The translations under genes and the position numbers were made by a program. From NCBI GenBank assembly GCA_025965125.1, contig JAOPXM010000105.1, positions 1-34,938 of the forward strand: a stretch of 34,938 nucleotides of DNA. Reading direction: 5' to 3'. Origin of the DNA: Nocardioides sp. (GTDB taxonomy: Bacteria; Actinomycetota; Actinomycetes; Propionibacteriales; Nocardioidaceae). Under the pieces are notes generated by a model. It saw only the letters and a list, made by a program, of their open reading frames with translations. It searched no databases and was not told where the DNA came from. Every line of letters begins with the position of its first letter. Within the stretch, counting starts at the first letter, position 1. Shown piece after piece: positions 25,173 through 33,534 of this stretch.

Positions 25173-25221
25173 CGACCTGACCGGACGGCGACGAAGCCGG
25201 CCGGGTCTCGAGCCACACCTG

Positions 25222-25431
25222 TCAGGCGGGCTGCATCTCCTGCATCGCGACGGTCTCGAGGTCGAGCATGCTCACAGCCTGGGCGGCGGTGAGCTTGTCG
25301 TTCTCCTCGGAGAGTCGCAGGATGAGCCCCTCGAGCTCACGCACCCGGGCCCGGAGACGGGCGTTCTCGGATGCCAGGTGAGCCGGGGTGCGGAGGTCGC
25401 TGTTCATGTAGCCGATCAGCGCCTTGGCCAT
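25222..25431 (-). CDS. Small coiled-coil protein, function unknown
   Basis: A 69-aa protein starting MAKALIGYMNSDLRTPAHLA. ATG 25431 is preceded by GGAAGG at 7 nt. Residues about 20-50 (SENARLRARVRELEGLILRLSEENDKL) form a strong leucine-zipper-like coiled coil with heptad Leu/Val spacing. The opening MAKALIG is one I associate with small conserved hypothetical proteins in actinobacteria. There are no catalytic motifs, no membrane segment and no DNA-binding basic region before the zipper. It follows mutM by 77 nt on the same strand. A scaffolding or dimerisation role is possible but not demonstrated. Confidence 0.78.
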   Translation of the reverse strand: MAKALIGYMNSDLRTPAHLASENARLRARVRELEGLILRLSEENDKLTAAQAVSMLDLETVAMQEMQPA

Positions 25432-25508
25432 GGACAAGCCTTCCGGTTCGTGGGGACGGTCCTCAGCGGGGGGACCGTCTTCAAGCGTCCCACCAGACAC
25501 GCGTCCGG

Positions 25509-26405
25509 TCAATCCGGCACAGACAGGCGACGAGCCGTCCCGGCGGGAGTCCGTCGGCGCCGCGGGGCCGGTTGGCAGGTCGGGCAGAAGTACGACGACC
25601 GGTTCATGAAGGCCACCCGGCGCACCGGGGTCCCACAGCGGTCGCAGGGTTCGCCCTCGCGGCCGTAGGCGTGCAGCGAGCGTTCGAAGTACCCGGACTC
25701 CCCGTTGACGTTGACATAGAGCGCGTCGAAGGAGGTCCCGCCCTGTCCGAGGGCCTCGACCATCACCGCGCGGGCCTGGGCGAGCACCTCGCGGACCTGG
25801 CCGACGCTCAGCCGGTCGCCGGGACGCTCGCCGTGAATCTGCGCGCGCCACAGTGCCTCGTCGGCGTAGATGTTGCCGACGCCCGAGATGAGGTTCTGGT
25901 CGAGCAGCTGACGCTTCACCCCCGACGCACGGCGGCGGACGCGACGTACGAAATCGTCGTCGTCGAAAGACGGGTCCAGCGGGTCCCTGGCGATGTGGGA
26001 GATCTCCGCGGGAAGGTCCGCTCCCCCGGCCGAGACCGAGAGACCCCCGAACATCCGCTGGTCGACGAAACGGATCTCCCGGCCCTCCGAGGCCCCCTCC
26101 AGCCGAAGGCGGACCCGCAGGTGCCGCTCGTCCGGTGAGTCGGGTGGCTGCACGAGGATCTGGCCGCTCATCCCGAGGTGGCCGAGCAGCGCGTCACCGT
26201 TGTCGAGCGGGAGCCACAGGTACTTTCCGCGACGCCGCGCCGCCTCGATCCGGCGACCGGTCAGCGCAGCGGCGAAGCCGGCCGGGCCGCGGAGGTCCCG
26301 GCGCACGGGTCGTGGGTGGAGGACGTCGACGGACGTGATCGTCGAGCCGAGGACATGGCGCTCGAGGCCGGCGCGCACGACCTCGACCTCTGGAAGCTCG
26401 GGCAC
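25509..26405 (-). CDS. mutM: Formamidopyrimidine-DNA glycosylase Fpg/MutM
   Basis: A 298-aa bifunctional glycosylase/AP lyase that removes 8-oxoguanine and other oxidised purines from DNA. The N-terminus [15 protein letters not shown] carries the catalytic proline P2 and glutamate E3. K61 ([11 protein letters not shown]) lies in the conserved position. The helix-two-turn-helix region has [18 protein letters not shown], and the C-terminal zinc finger has C254, C257, C274 and C277. A Pro/Arg-rich extension of about 20 residues follows the finger. It lies 12 bp downstream of rnc on the same strand, the conserved rpmF-rnc-mutM order of actinobacteria. Confidence 0.97.
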   Translation of the reverse strand: MPELPEVEVVRAGLERHVLGSTITSVDVLHPRPVRRDLRGPAGFAAALTGRRIEAARRRGKYLWLPLDNGDALLGHLGMSGQILVQPPDSPDERHLRVRLRLEGASEGREIRFVDQRMFGGLSVSAGGADLPAEISHIARDPLDPSFDDDDFVRRVRRRASGVKRQLLDQNLISGVGNIYADEALWRAQIHGERPGDRLSVGQVREVLAQARAVMVEALGQGGTSFDALYVNVNGESGYFERSLHAYGREGEPCDRCGTPVRRVAFMNRSSYFCPTCQPAPRRRRTPAGTARRLSVPD

Positions 26406-26417
26406 GGCGCGCGCCGG

Positions 26418-27266
26418 TCAGCTGCGGGTGGCGGCGCGGACCGCCACCTCGTCGACCGGGTCGGTCACGCCGAGATCGGCTGCGATGTCGCCGTACGCCG
26501 TCTCCGCGGCGGCCTGCTCGGCCTCCTTCTTGGAGCGACCCGTCCCGTTGCCGTAGAGCTGGTCACCGACACGGACCTGCGCGGTGAACGTCTTCATGTG
26601 GTCGGGGCCGTCGTCCTCGATGACGTACTCGGGGACGCCGAGACCGTGCTCGGCCGACAGCTCCTGCAGCGAGGTCTTCCAGTCGAGGCCGGCGCCCAGC
26701 GCGGAGGCCGCCTCGATGAGGGGGTCGAAGAGGAGGTGCACGACTTCGGAGGACACCTTGATGCCGCCACTGCTGAGGTGGACCGCACCGATGACAGCTT
26801 CGACGGTGTCGGAGAGGATCGAGGCCTTGTTGCGACCACCGGTGGACTCCTCGCCGCGGCCGAGCTTCACGTGGTCGCCCAGGCCGATCGCGCGGCCGAC
26901 CTCGGCGAGGGCCCGGGCGTTGACGACGGCGGCGCGCAGCTTGGCCAGGCGGCCCTCGGACAGGTCCGGGTGGGTGAGGTAGAGGGTCTCGGTGACGACC
27001 ACGCCCAGCACCGAGTCACCCAGGAACTCCAGGCGCTCGTTGGTGGGCAACCCGCCGTTCTCGTAGGCGAACGAGCGGTGCGTCAGGGCGCGTTCCAGCA
27101 GCTCGGGGTCCAGCTCAGGATTCCCGAGCGCCTCGCGCAGCTCGATGTAGTTGGTCAGCGGACCGGCCGGTCTCCGAGAAGCCTCAGAGAACCTGACGCC
27201 GGTCGGCGCGGGCGCCGTACTGACCGCAGGTGCCGCACGCGCGGTGCGGGAGGTGCTTGGCACCAC
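26418..27266 (-). CDS. rnc: Ribonuclease III (start uncertain)
   Basis: A double-strand-specific endoribonuclease for rRNA maturation and mRNA turnover. The catalytic signature [16 protein letters not shown] and the second acidic site DTVEAVIGA are intact. A C-terminal dsRNA-binding domain follows ([21 protein letters not shown] to [17 protein letters not shown]). The start is a problem. The conserved region begins at about [11 protein letters not shown], but the first in-frame ATG, GTG or TTG upstream is GTG 27266, inside rpmF, giving an 82-bp overlap and 282 aa. A CTG at 27158, just before TNYIEL, lies beyond the rpmF stop and would give a typical-length enzyme. I report the longest GTG form. 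Function is certain; the N-terminus is not. Confidence 0.93.
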   Translation of the reverse strand: MVPSTSRTARAAPAVSTAPAPTGVRFSEASRRPAGPLTNYIELREALGNPELDPELLERALTHRSFAYENGGLPTNERLEFLGDSVLGVVVTETLYLTHPDLSEGRLAKLRAAVVNARALAEVGRAIGLGDHVKLGRGEESTGGRNKASILSDTVEAVIGAVHLSSGGIKVSSEVVHLLFDPLIEAASALGAGLDWKTSLQELSAEHGLGVPEYVIEDDGPDHMKTFTAQVRVGDQLYGNGTGRSKKEAEQAAAETAYGDIAADLGVTDPVDEVAVRAATRS

Positions 27267-27369
27267 AGGCGGGGTTCGCGCAGGTCACCAGGGTCGGCGC
27301 CACGGCCTTCCAGGCCGAGCGACGGTGGCGCGTGTTGCTGCGCGACATCTTCCGCTTCGGGACAGCCAC
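27184..27369 (-). CDS. rpmF: 50S ribosomal protein L32
   Basis: A 61-aa L32 beginning [20 protein letters not shown], which is diagnostic. It is the zinc-binding form with C30, C35, C45 and C48 ([20 protein letters not shown]). The GTG start at 27369 has a near-perfect GAGGAG ribosome-binding site 6 nt upstream. It sits in the conserved yceD-rpmF-rnc order. Its 3' part overlaps the nominal rnc reading frame. Confidence 0.97.
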   Translation of the reverse strand: MAVPKRKMSRSNTRHRRSAWKAVAPTLVTCANPACGAKHLPHRACGTCGQYGARADRRQVL

Positions 27370-27450
27370 TGTTATCTCCTCTTACCAGGACCGGAACCTC
27401 CGGCCATGCATGTCCAACCGGTCAGTGCTCTGTCCAGTCAGTCGAACGTT

Positions 27451-28065
27451 TCAGTCGTCTTCGTTCGTGAGCTCGGCCAGTCCGGCCCACCTCGGGTCGA
27501 TCGCAGCTTCGTGTGCATGATCCGGGTCGTCGGCCAGTCGTGCTCCACATTCGGGGCACAGGCCGGGACAGTCGTCCATACACAGTGGCTGGAACGGCAG
27601 TGCAAGCACCACCGCGTCCCGCAGCAGGGGTTCGAGATCGAGCAGGTCTTTCTCGAGCGTACTGACCTCGTCGTCCTCGTCGTGGGGGGTCTGGTGCTCC
27701 TCGTACACGAACAGCTCCTGGAACCGGACTTCGAACTCGTCGGAGATCGGCTCCAGGCACCGCGCGCACTCGCCCTGGAGAACGGCTTGCGCCGACCCCG
27801 TGACCAGAACCCCCTCCATGACCGCCTCCAGCCGCAGGTCGAGTGCAACCGGCGAGCCTTCGGGGACACGGAGAACTTCGATGCCCAGATCTGCCGGTGC
27901 CGGAACCGTCAGCGTCACCTCGCGTTGGGACCCCGGGCGGCGGCCGAGCTCGCGGGTATCGAGCACGAGCGGCGCTCTCGGGTCCAGGCTGCTCAGGGGA
28001 TCACTTCCGGGTCGGGCACAAACAGATCGTCGACAAGCGTAACCGGCGGGTCCGTGGCAGAGCAA
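27451..28065 (-). CDS. yceD: YceD/DUF177 family protein
   Basis: A DUF177 protein. The family is encoded next to rpmF almost throughout bacteria and is linked to 23S rRNA accumulation and plastid/bacterial ribosome biogenesis. Visible features are LVLDTRELGRRPGS near the N-terminus, the central CARCLEPISDEFEVRFQELFVY, the acidic HDEDDEVSTLEKDLLDLEPLLRDAVVLALP, and the cysteine cluster CMDDCPGLCPECG. TTG 28065 gives 204 aa but an unconvincing, Cys-rich N-terminus. A CTG at 27996, with GGAAG 7 nt before it, would give about 181 aa and begin just before the conserved region. Confidence 0.88.
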   Translation of the reverse strand: MLCHGPAGYACRRSVCARPGSDPLSSLDPRAPLVLDTRELGRRPGSQREVTLTVPAPADLGIEVLRVPEGSPVALDLRLEAVMEGVLVTGSAQAVLQGECARCLEPISDEFEVRFQELFVYEEHQTPHDEDDEVSTLEKDLLDLEPLLRDAVVLALPFQPLCMDDCPGLCPECGARLADDPDHAHEAAIDPRWAGLAELTNEDD

Positions 28066-28080
28066 AACGTGCCCGGAGGA

Positions 28081-28578
28081 TCAACCCTGACCACCGGCCA
28101 CGCGCTCGGCGACCCGGGCCTTCAGCCGCTCGTTGACGAAGCCGGGAATCAGGCCGGAGACGTCGCCGCCGAACGTCGCGACCTCCTTGACCAGGCTGGA
28201 GGCCAGGAAGGAGTACTCGGGGCTCGTCGGCACGAAGACGGTCTCGATGTCGGTGAGCGACGCGTTCATCTGCGCCATCTGGAGCTCGTAGTCGAAGTCG
28301 GACACGGCCCGGAGCCCCTTGACGATGGCATGGATCGAGTTCTCGGCACAGAACGTGGTGAGCAGCCCCGAGAAGCCCGCGACCCGCACGTTGGCGAACG
28401 GCTGGCAGGCCTCGACGAGCATGGCGATGCGTTCCTCGGCGGTGAACAACCGGCTCTTGGACTTGTTCACGCCGACGGCAACGACCACCTCGTCGAAGAG
28501 TCGGGAGGCGCGCTCGACGATGTCGATGTGCCCGTTGGTGACGGGGTCGAAGGACCCGGGGCAGACGGCTTTGCGCAC
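28081..28578 (-). CDS. coaD: Phosphopantetheine adenylyltransferase
   Basis: A 165-aa enzyme for the penultimate step of coenzyme A synthesis: 4'-phosphopantetheine plus ATP gives dephospho-CoA. The nucleotidyltransferase motif CPGSFDPVTNGHIDIVERA is at the N-terminus, and the C-terminal PEYSFLASSLVKEVATFGGDVS corresponds to the ISSSxVKE loop. GTG 28578 is chosen because the protein then begins VRKAVCPGSFDP as in homologues and has GGAG upstream; an in-frame start at 28641 would overlap rsmD. Only 2 nt separate it from the rsmD stop. Confidence 0.96.
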   Translation of the reverse strand: MRKAVCPGSFDPVTNGHIDIVERASRLFDEVVVAVGVNKSKSRLFTAEERIAMLVEACQPFANVRVAGFSGLLTTFCAENSIHAIVKGLRAVSDFDYELQMAQMNASLTDIETVFVPTSPEYSFLASSLVKEVATFGGDVSGLIPGFVNERLKARVAERVAGGQG

Positions 28579-28580
28579 GG

Positions 28581-29180
28581 CTACTTCTCCATCGCTGGGG
28601 CCGGCGAACCGGTCGTGGGGTGGGCCGCGTGACCGTACCAAAGCACCGTCTCGCCGTACCTGCGCTCCCGGACGTCGCTGAACCCGTCGGGCCAGGTCGG
28701 CTCAGGACTTCGCGAGGAGCGCTCGACCACCACCATGGCTCCGGGGACCAGCCAACCGTTGCGGTCGAGCTGGACCAGATCGGTGCCGACACTCGGGTCG
28801 TCGAGGGTGTACGGCGGGTCGAGGAACACCACGTCGTACGGCGCGCTCGGCTGTCGGCTCAAGGTGCTCGAGACCGAGGCGGTGACCACGTGGGCCTTCG
28901 AGAACCCCAGGTGCCGGGCGTTCTGCCCGATCAGCCCAGCCGTGTGCCGGTCCTGCTCCACGAGCATGACGACGCCGGCCCCACGGGACCACGCCTCGAG
29001 CCCGACCGCACCAGATCCGGCGTACAGGTCGAGGAACCTCAGCCCGTGCAGCGATCCGCACCACGACTCGATCGCCGAGAACAGTGCCTCGCGCACCCGA
29101 TCGCTCGTGGGGCGCGTGTTCACGCCACGTGGGGTGTTGAGGCGGCGCCCCCCGGCCGTCCCGCCGATGATGCGCGTCAT
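28581..29180 (-). CDS. rsmD: 16S rRNA (guanine966-N2)-methyltransferase RsmD
   Basis: A 199-aa SAM-dependent methyltransferase that modifies G966 of 16S rRNA in the small subunit. It begins MTRIIGGTAGGRRL, then RPTSDRVREALFSAIE, the SAM motif LDLYAGSGAVGLEAWSRGA and the catalytic DPPY (FLDPPYTL). ATG 29180 matches homologues; a longer frame to 29330 runs into recG. It is placed between recG and coaD, the usual actinobacterial order, 22 nt after the recG stop. Confidence 0.96.
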   Translation of the reverse strand: MTRIIGGTAGGRRLNTPRGVNTRPTSDRVREALFSAIESWCGSLHGLRFLDLYAGSGAVGLEAWSRGAGVVMLVEQDRHTAGLIGQNARHLGFSKAHVVTASVSSTLSRQPSAPYDVVFLDPPYTLDDPSVGTDLVQLDRNGWLVPGAMVVVERSSRSPEPTWPDGFSDVRERRYGETVLWYGHAAHPTTGSPAPAMEK

Positions 29181-29202
29181 GGCTGGTGGAGGGTCAGGCT
29201 GC

Positions 29203-31434
29203 TCACGACTTCTCCATGAAGTCAGACTGCACGGATTGCTCCATCCGCACCACCTCCGCGGCGAGACCGGGTGCCGACGCGAGCTCGTAGTCGGCGTCGA
29301 GCAGGCCCTGGGCCGCAGCCCGGGCCGCAACGATAGTCGCCTCGTCGCGCAGCACCCGGAGGTTCTGCAGACTCGAGCGGAAGCCCGACTGGGATGCGCC
29401 GAGCACGTCGCCCTCGCGGCGCTGCTCGAGGTCGACGCGGCTCAGCTCGAAGCCGTCCGTGGTGGCGGCCACGGCCTCGAGCCGCTCGCGTGCCGGCGTG
29501 CCCGGCTCGGCCCGGGAGACGAGCAGGCACAGTCCGGGATGACCGCCTCGTCCGACGCGGCCGCGCAGCTGGTGCAGCTGGGAGACCCCGAACCGTTCTG
29601 CGTCGAGCAGGACCATGGCGGTCGCGTTGGCCACGTCGACGCCGACCTCGATCACCGTCGTCGCGACGAGCACGTCGATCTCCCCGGCGGCGAACGCGCG
29701 CATGGTGCGGTCCTTGTCGTCGGCCGGCATCTTGCCGTGCAGCATCTGCACGTTGAGCCCGGCGAGCGGACCCTCGGCGAGGTCCGCGGCGACGTCCACG
29801 ACCGCACTGAGGCCCTCTCCGACCCGGTCGACGAGCAGGTTGCCGTCCTCGTCGAGGTCGAGCTGGTCGTGCTCACCCTGCTCCTGCTCGTCGCGGACGA
29901 TCCGTGGACACACGACGTACGCCTGGTGACCCTTCTCGACCTCCTCGCGCACCCTGCTCCACACGCGGCTCATCCATTGCGGCTGCTCGGCGAGGGGCAC
30001 GACGTTGGTCTGGATCGGTGCCCGACCGGCGGGCAGCTCGGTGAGCGTCGACATCTCCAGATCACCGAAGACGGTCATCGCGACCGTGCGAGGAATCGGG
30101 GTGGCTGTCATGACCAGCACGTGCGGTGGGCTCCCGGCCTTGTCGGTGAGGGCCGCCCGCTGCTCCACGCCGAACCGGTGCTGCTCGTCGACGACGACGA
30201 GGCCGAGGTCCGCGAACACGACCCGGTCCTCGAGCAGGGCGTGCGTGCCGATCACGATCCCCGCCTCGCCCGTAGCGATCCTGGACATCGGGACGGTCCG
30301 CTGCGTCTTGGTCATCGAGCCCGTGAGCAGCTCCACGCCGGTGGCCTCCGCGGCGCCACCGAGCATGCCGGCCGAGGCAAGATCACCCAGGATCGCGGTG
30401 ATCGAGCGGTGGTGCTGCTGGGCGAGGACCTCGGTGGGTGCGAGCAGCGCCGCCTGCCCCCCGGAGTCGACGGTGCGCAGCATCGCCCTCAGGGCCACGA
30501 TCGTCTTGCCGGAACCGACCTCCCCCTGAAGCAGGCGGTTCATCGGGTGCGGGAGGGCCAGCTCCTGCTCGATCTCGGCGCCGACAGCCCGCTGACCATC
30601 GGTCAGCTCGAACGGCAGCCGCTTGTCGAACGTCGCGAGCAGGTTGCCATCGTCACCGGTGCGGGCCTGGGCGCCGAGCGCCATCAGCTCTCGGCGCCGG
30701 CGGCCCAGCACGAGCTGGGTCACCAGGGCCTCCTGGAATCGGAACCTGCGCTGTGCCCGCGCCACCTGGGAGAGGTCGTCGGGGGCGTGGATCCACTCAT
30801 AGGCGGTGCGGGCGTCCAGCACGCCGTGCTCGGCGCGGACGGAGTCGGGGACGATGTCTGGGACCTCGTCGAGCACGGTGAGCGCGAACGTCACGGCCCG
30901 CTGCAGGTCCCACGAGTCGACGCCCTTGGTGAGGGGGTAGATCGGGTAGTAGTCCCGCATCGCGTCCAGCGACATCTGGGCTGCGTCCTCCTCGCCGGAG
31001 CCGAACAGTGCCATCTCCGGGTTCGTCAGCTGCCACTCCCCGCGAAACGTGCCGGCCTTGCCGAGGAAGACGCCGCGGCGGCCGGTGCGCAGCCGCTGGG
31101 CGTTCCAGTCGGCGACGTGCTTGGACTTGGCGAAGAACGACATCCGCAACGAAGGGCCATCGGTCTTGAGCGTGGCGTCGAGGCGGAAGGCCATCCGGCC
31201 CGTGCGCCGGTCCTGGTAGGTGTGCACGTTGCTCTGCACGATCTCGCCGACCAGCGTGAGCAGCTGACCCTCCTCGAGCTCCTCGATCCGGGTGAGCTCA
31301 CCGGTCTTGAGGTAGCGCCGGGGGAAGTGACCCAGCAGGTCACCCACGGTCCGCAGACCGAGGCCCTTGACGATCTTGTCGCGCTTGGCGCTGCCGCCCA
31401 GGACGGTCTCGATCGGGGAGTCCAGCGTGATCAC
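29203..31434 (-). CDS. recG: ATP-dependent DNA helicase RecG
   Basis: A 743-aa superfamily 2 helicase that regresses stalled replication forks and processes branched DNA. The N-terminal wedge/OB-fold domain includes DLLGHFPRRYLKTGEL. The motor has Walker A (GEVGSGKTIVALRA), motif II (DEQHRFG), motif III (TATPIPRT) and motif VI (HQLRGRVGRGG). GTG 31434 is chosen over an in-frame start at 31488 because GGGAGG lies 5 nt upstream and the longer form would overlap the DAK2 gene end. The gene is full length and intact. Confidence 0.97.
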   Translation of the reverse strand: MITLDSPIETVLGGSAKRDKIVKGLGLRTVGDLLGHFPRRYLKTGELTRIEELEEGQLLTLVGEIVQSNVHTYQDRRTGRMAFRLDATLKTDGPSLRMSFFAKSKHVADWNAQRLRTGRRGVFLGKAGTFRGEWQLTNPEMALFGSGEEDAAQMSLDAMRDYYPIYPLTKGVDSWDLQRAVTFALTVLDEVPDIVPDSVRAEHGVLDARTAYEWIHAPDDLSQVARAQRRFRFQEALVTQLVLGRRRRELMALGAQARTGDDGNLLATFDKRLPFELTDGQRAVGAEIEQELALPHPMNRLLQGEVGSGKTIVALRAMLRTVDSGGQAALLAPTEVLAQQHHRSITAILGDLASAGMLGGAAEATGVELLTGSMTKTQRTVPMSRIATGEAGIVIGTHALLEDRVVFADLGLVVVDEQHRFGVEQRAALTDKAGSPPHVLVMTATPIPRTVAMTVFGDLEMSTLTELPAGRAPIQTNVVPLAEQPQWMSRVWSRVREEVEKGHQAYVVCPRIVRDEQEQGEHDQLDLDEDGNLLVDRVGEGLSAVVDVAADLAEGPLAGLNVQMLHGKMPADDKDRTMRAFAAGEIDVLVATTVIEVGVDVANATAMVLLDAERFGVSQLHQLRGRVGRGGHPGLCLLVSRAEPGTPARERLEAVAATTDGFELSRVDLEQRREGDVLGASQSGFRSSLQNLRVLRDEATIVAARAAAQGLLDADYELASAPGLAAEVVRMEQSVQSDFMEKS

Positions 31435-31447
31435 GTGTTCCTCCCGG

Positions 31448-33121
31448 TCACTCGACGGACATGAGGAGCGGATAGCGCTCCTGGCCACCGTCGTACACGA
31501 CGACGTCGACAGCGGGGTGGTTCTCCTCCACCCAGGCAGAGCATCGGGCGGCCAGCGCCCCCTGGCTGTCCCCTACTCCGGACACGATCGTGACGAGCTC
31601 GCCACCGCCCCCGAGGAGCTTGTCGAGGACCGAGGTGGCGACGTCGTAGGTGTCCTGCCCCACGACGGCGAAGTCGCCCGCGATCACCCCGAGCACGTCA
31701 CCCGGCTCACAGGGTCCGGCCATCGTCATGGCCTGTCGGGCGGCAATCGTCACCGCGCCCTGCCGGGCGTGCCGGGCCGTTGCCGTCATCTCGAGGACGT
31801 CCTGGTCGAAGCTGCGCCCCGGCTCGTGGACCGCCATGGCCGCCAGGCCGGCGACCTGTGCCTGGGTGGGGATCACCGCAACCTGGATGGCTGCGTCGGT
31901 CTCGGCAGTGCTGGCCGCGACCTGGGCGACCCGCACGGAGTCGGGGTCGTTGGGGAGCACGACGACCTCGCTGGCGCCGCACCGGGTGATGGCCTCCAGC
32001 AGCTGACCGGTGCTCGGCCGCCGACCGGGACCGCCTTCGACGACGACGGCGCCCGCCGCCGCGAAGAGGGCAGCCAGGCCGGGGCCGGCCGCCACCGCGA
32101 CGACCCTGCGACCGACGGGCTCACGGACCTGCTGCGGCTGCCTGGACCGCTGACGAGCCTCGGACACCTGCTCGGCGAAGTGGGTGACGCGGACCCGGTG
32201 CGGTCGGCCAGCGTCGATGCCGGCCTCAATGGCGGCCCCGACGTCGTCGACGTGGACATGCACGTTCCACAGCTGGTCCCCACCCACCACGACGAGCGAG
32301 TCGCCGAGCTCTCCGAGCGTCTTGCGCAGGGTTGCTATCTGGTCGTCCTCGGCGTCGAGGAGATACATGACCTCGTACGACGGGCCGTCCGGCGTCAGGT
32401 CGTGCTCGGGCACCGCGGGGTGCGGGATCGGGATGGTGTGCTGCCCGATCGGCGAGGTGACCGGCGTCGGGCGGCGACCCGTGAGCACGGTCTCCGCTGC
32501 GTCGAGGATCACGCTCAGACCCCGGCCACCGGCATCCACGACGCCGGCATCGCGAAGCGCCTGGAGCTGGTCAGGGGTGCGGGCCAGCGCCTCGCGGGCC
32601 GCCGCGGCGGCGCTGGTGAACACGTCTCGCGCCCGCACGGACGGGTCGGTGGCCACCGCCATCGCGGCGTCGGAGGCGGCCCGGGAGACCGTCAGCATCG
32701 TGCCCTCGACCGGCGTGCCCACGGCTGCGTAGCTGGCGTCGGACGCCTGGTGAAGCGCGTCGGCCATGATCCTGGCGTTGCGCTCCTCACCCGTGGATGC
32801 GGCGATCCGCCGGGCGATCGCCCCGAGCATCTCGCTGAGGATCACGCCGGAGTTGCCGCGTGCACCCAGCAGGGCCCCCCGGGAGAACGCGGCGAGCGCG
32901 GTCTGCAGGTCGGCGTCGGGGTCGCCGCCCGTGGCCTCGCGGATGGCGTCACGCGCGGCCGAGACGGTGAGGTACATGTTCGTGCCGGTGTCGCCGTCGG
33001 GCACGGGGTACACGTTGAGGGCGTCGATCTCCTCGCGGGCGCCGGCCAGCGCGTCCGTGGCGATGTCGACGAAGCGCAGCACGACCGCGAGCTGGATGGT
33101 GCCGCCGCGGGGTACTTCCAT
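31448..33121 (-). CDS. DAK2 domain fatty-acid kinase-like protein (FakA/YloV family)
   Basis: A 557-aa protein. The N-terminal DAK2 nucleotide-binding domain has NVYPVPDGDTGTNMYLT and GALLGARGNSGVILSEML; a middle domain and the DegV-partner C-terminal domain follow (VVVVGGDQLWNVHVHVDD, ITRCGASEVVVLPND). In Firmicutes FakA phosphorylates fatty acids delivered by the DegV-family protein FakB for incorporation into phospholipid. A fakB partner is not in this window. The gene lies immediately upstream of recG, as in many actinobacteria, and is divergent from rpmB. ATG 33121 is the likely start. Length and motifs are normal. Confidence 0.92.
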   Translation of the reverse strand: MEVPRGGTIQLAVVLRFVDIATDALAGAREEIDALNVYPVPDGDTGTNMYLTVSAARDAIREATGGDPDADLQTALAAFSRGALLGARGNSGVILSEMLGAIARRIAASTGEERNARIMADALHQASDASYAAVGTPVEGTMLTVSRAASDAAMAVATDPSVRARDVFTSAAAAAREALARTPDQLQALRDAGVVDAGGRGLSVILDAAETVLTGRRPTPVTSPIGQHTIPIPHPAVPEHDLTPDGPSYEVMYLLDAEDDQIATLRKTLGELGDSLVVVGGDQLWNVHVHVDDVGAAIEAGIDAGRPHRVRVTHFAEQVSEARQRSRQPQQVREPVGRRVVAVAAGPGLAALFAAAGAVVVEGGPGRRPSTGQLLEAITRCGASEVVVLPNDPDSVRVAQVAASTAETDAAIQVAVIPTQAQVAGLAAMAVHEPGRSFDQDVLEMTATARHARQGAVTIAARQAMTMAGPCEPGDVLGVIAGDFAVVGQDTYDVATSVLDKLLGGGGELVTIVSGVGDSQGALAARCSAWVEENHPAVDVVVYDGGQERYPLLMSVE

Positions 33122-33291
33122 CGCCGTCCTCGACTGCTGGGGGGAGACTGAGGTGTCAGGCTAGTGGTTGCCCGCCGGCCAACCGGGTCCCCGCCGCCGA
33201 TTTTCGTCCGGCCCCCGCAATCGGATACTCTTCTTCGGTTGCCCGCTTGCTCGGGCCCCTCGTTCCGTAAATCGATATTCAGGAGTACACG

Positions 33292-33477
33292 GTGGCTGCC
33301 GTCTGCGACATCTGCGCCAAGAAGCCAGGCTTCGGCAACAACCGGCCCTGGTCGCGCAAGATCACGAAGCGTCGCTTCGACCCCAACATCCAGCGCGTCC
33401 GGGCGACCGTCAACGGCACGCCCAAGCGCCTCAACGTCTGCACCGGCTGCCTCAAGGCCGGCAAGGTCACGCGCTGA
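33292..33477 (+). CDS. rpmB: 50S ribosomal protein L28
   Basis: A 61-aa L28 reading MAAVCDICAKKPGFGNN, then RWxxNIQRVRA-like and VCTGCLKAGKVTR. It is the zinc-binding form with C5, C8, C50 and C53. The GTG start at 33292 has AGGAG 7 nt upstream. It is divergent from the DAK2-recG operon and followed by a clear intrinsic terminator. The 170-bp upstream region probably holds its promoter (a possible TTTCGT/GATACT pair at 33202 and 33224), but this is weak. Confidence 0.97.
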   Translation: MAAVCDICAKKPGFGNNRPWSRKITKRRFDPNIQRVRATVNGTPKRLNVCTGCLKAGKVTR

Positions 33478-33492
33478 ACTGATCCTCCAGAG

Positions 33493-33522
33493 AGACCGTC
33501 GCCCTCGGGTGGCGGTCTTTTC
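33493..33522 (+). terminator. Intrinsic terminator of rpmB
   Basis: AGACCGTCGCC pairs fully, with G-U wobbles, with GGTGGCGGTCT across a CTCG loop and is followed by TTTTCT. This is a textbook rho-independent terminator 15 nt after the rpmB stop and before the convergent thiL end. Confidence 0.85.
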
Positions 33523-33534
33523 TGTTGCCCGAGG

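Noticed and set aside
23821-25212. CCGGGTCTCGAG repeated at both ends of the MFS gene, considered as attachment sites or mobile-element ends
   Set aside because: Only 12 bp, built on the GTCTCGAG palindrome that also occurs by codon use elsewhere in the window (about 3742-3753); no integrase or transposase is nearby.
28735-31464. A 909-codon open frame antisense to recG and rsmD
   Set aside because: It is a GC-rich shadow frame: composition is Arg/His/Gly-rich with no domain signature, and the opposite strand encodes complete RecG and RsmD.
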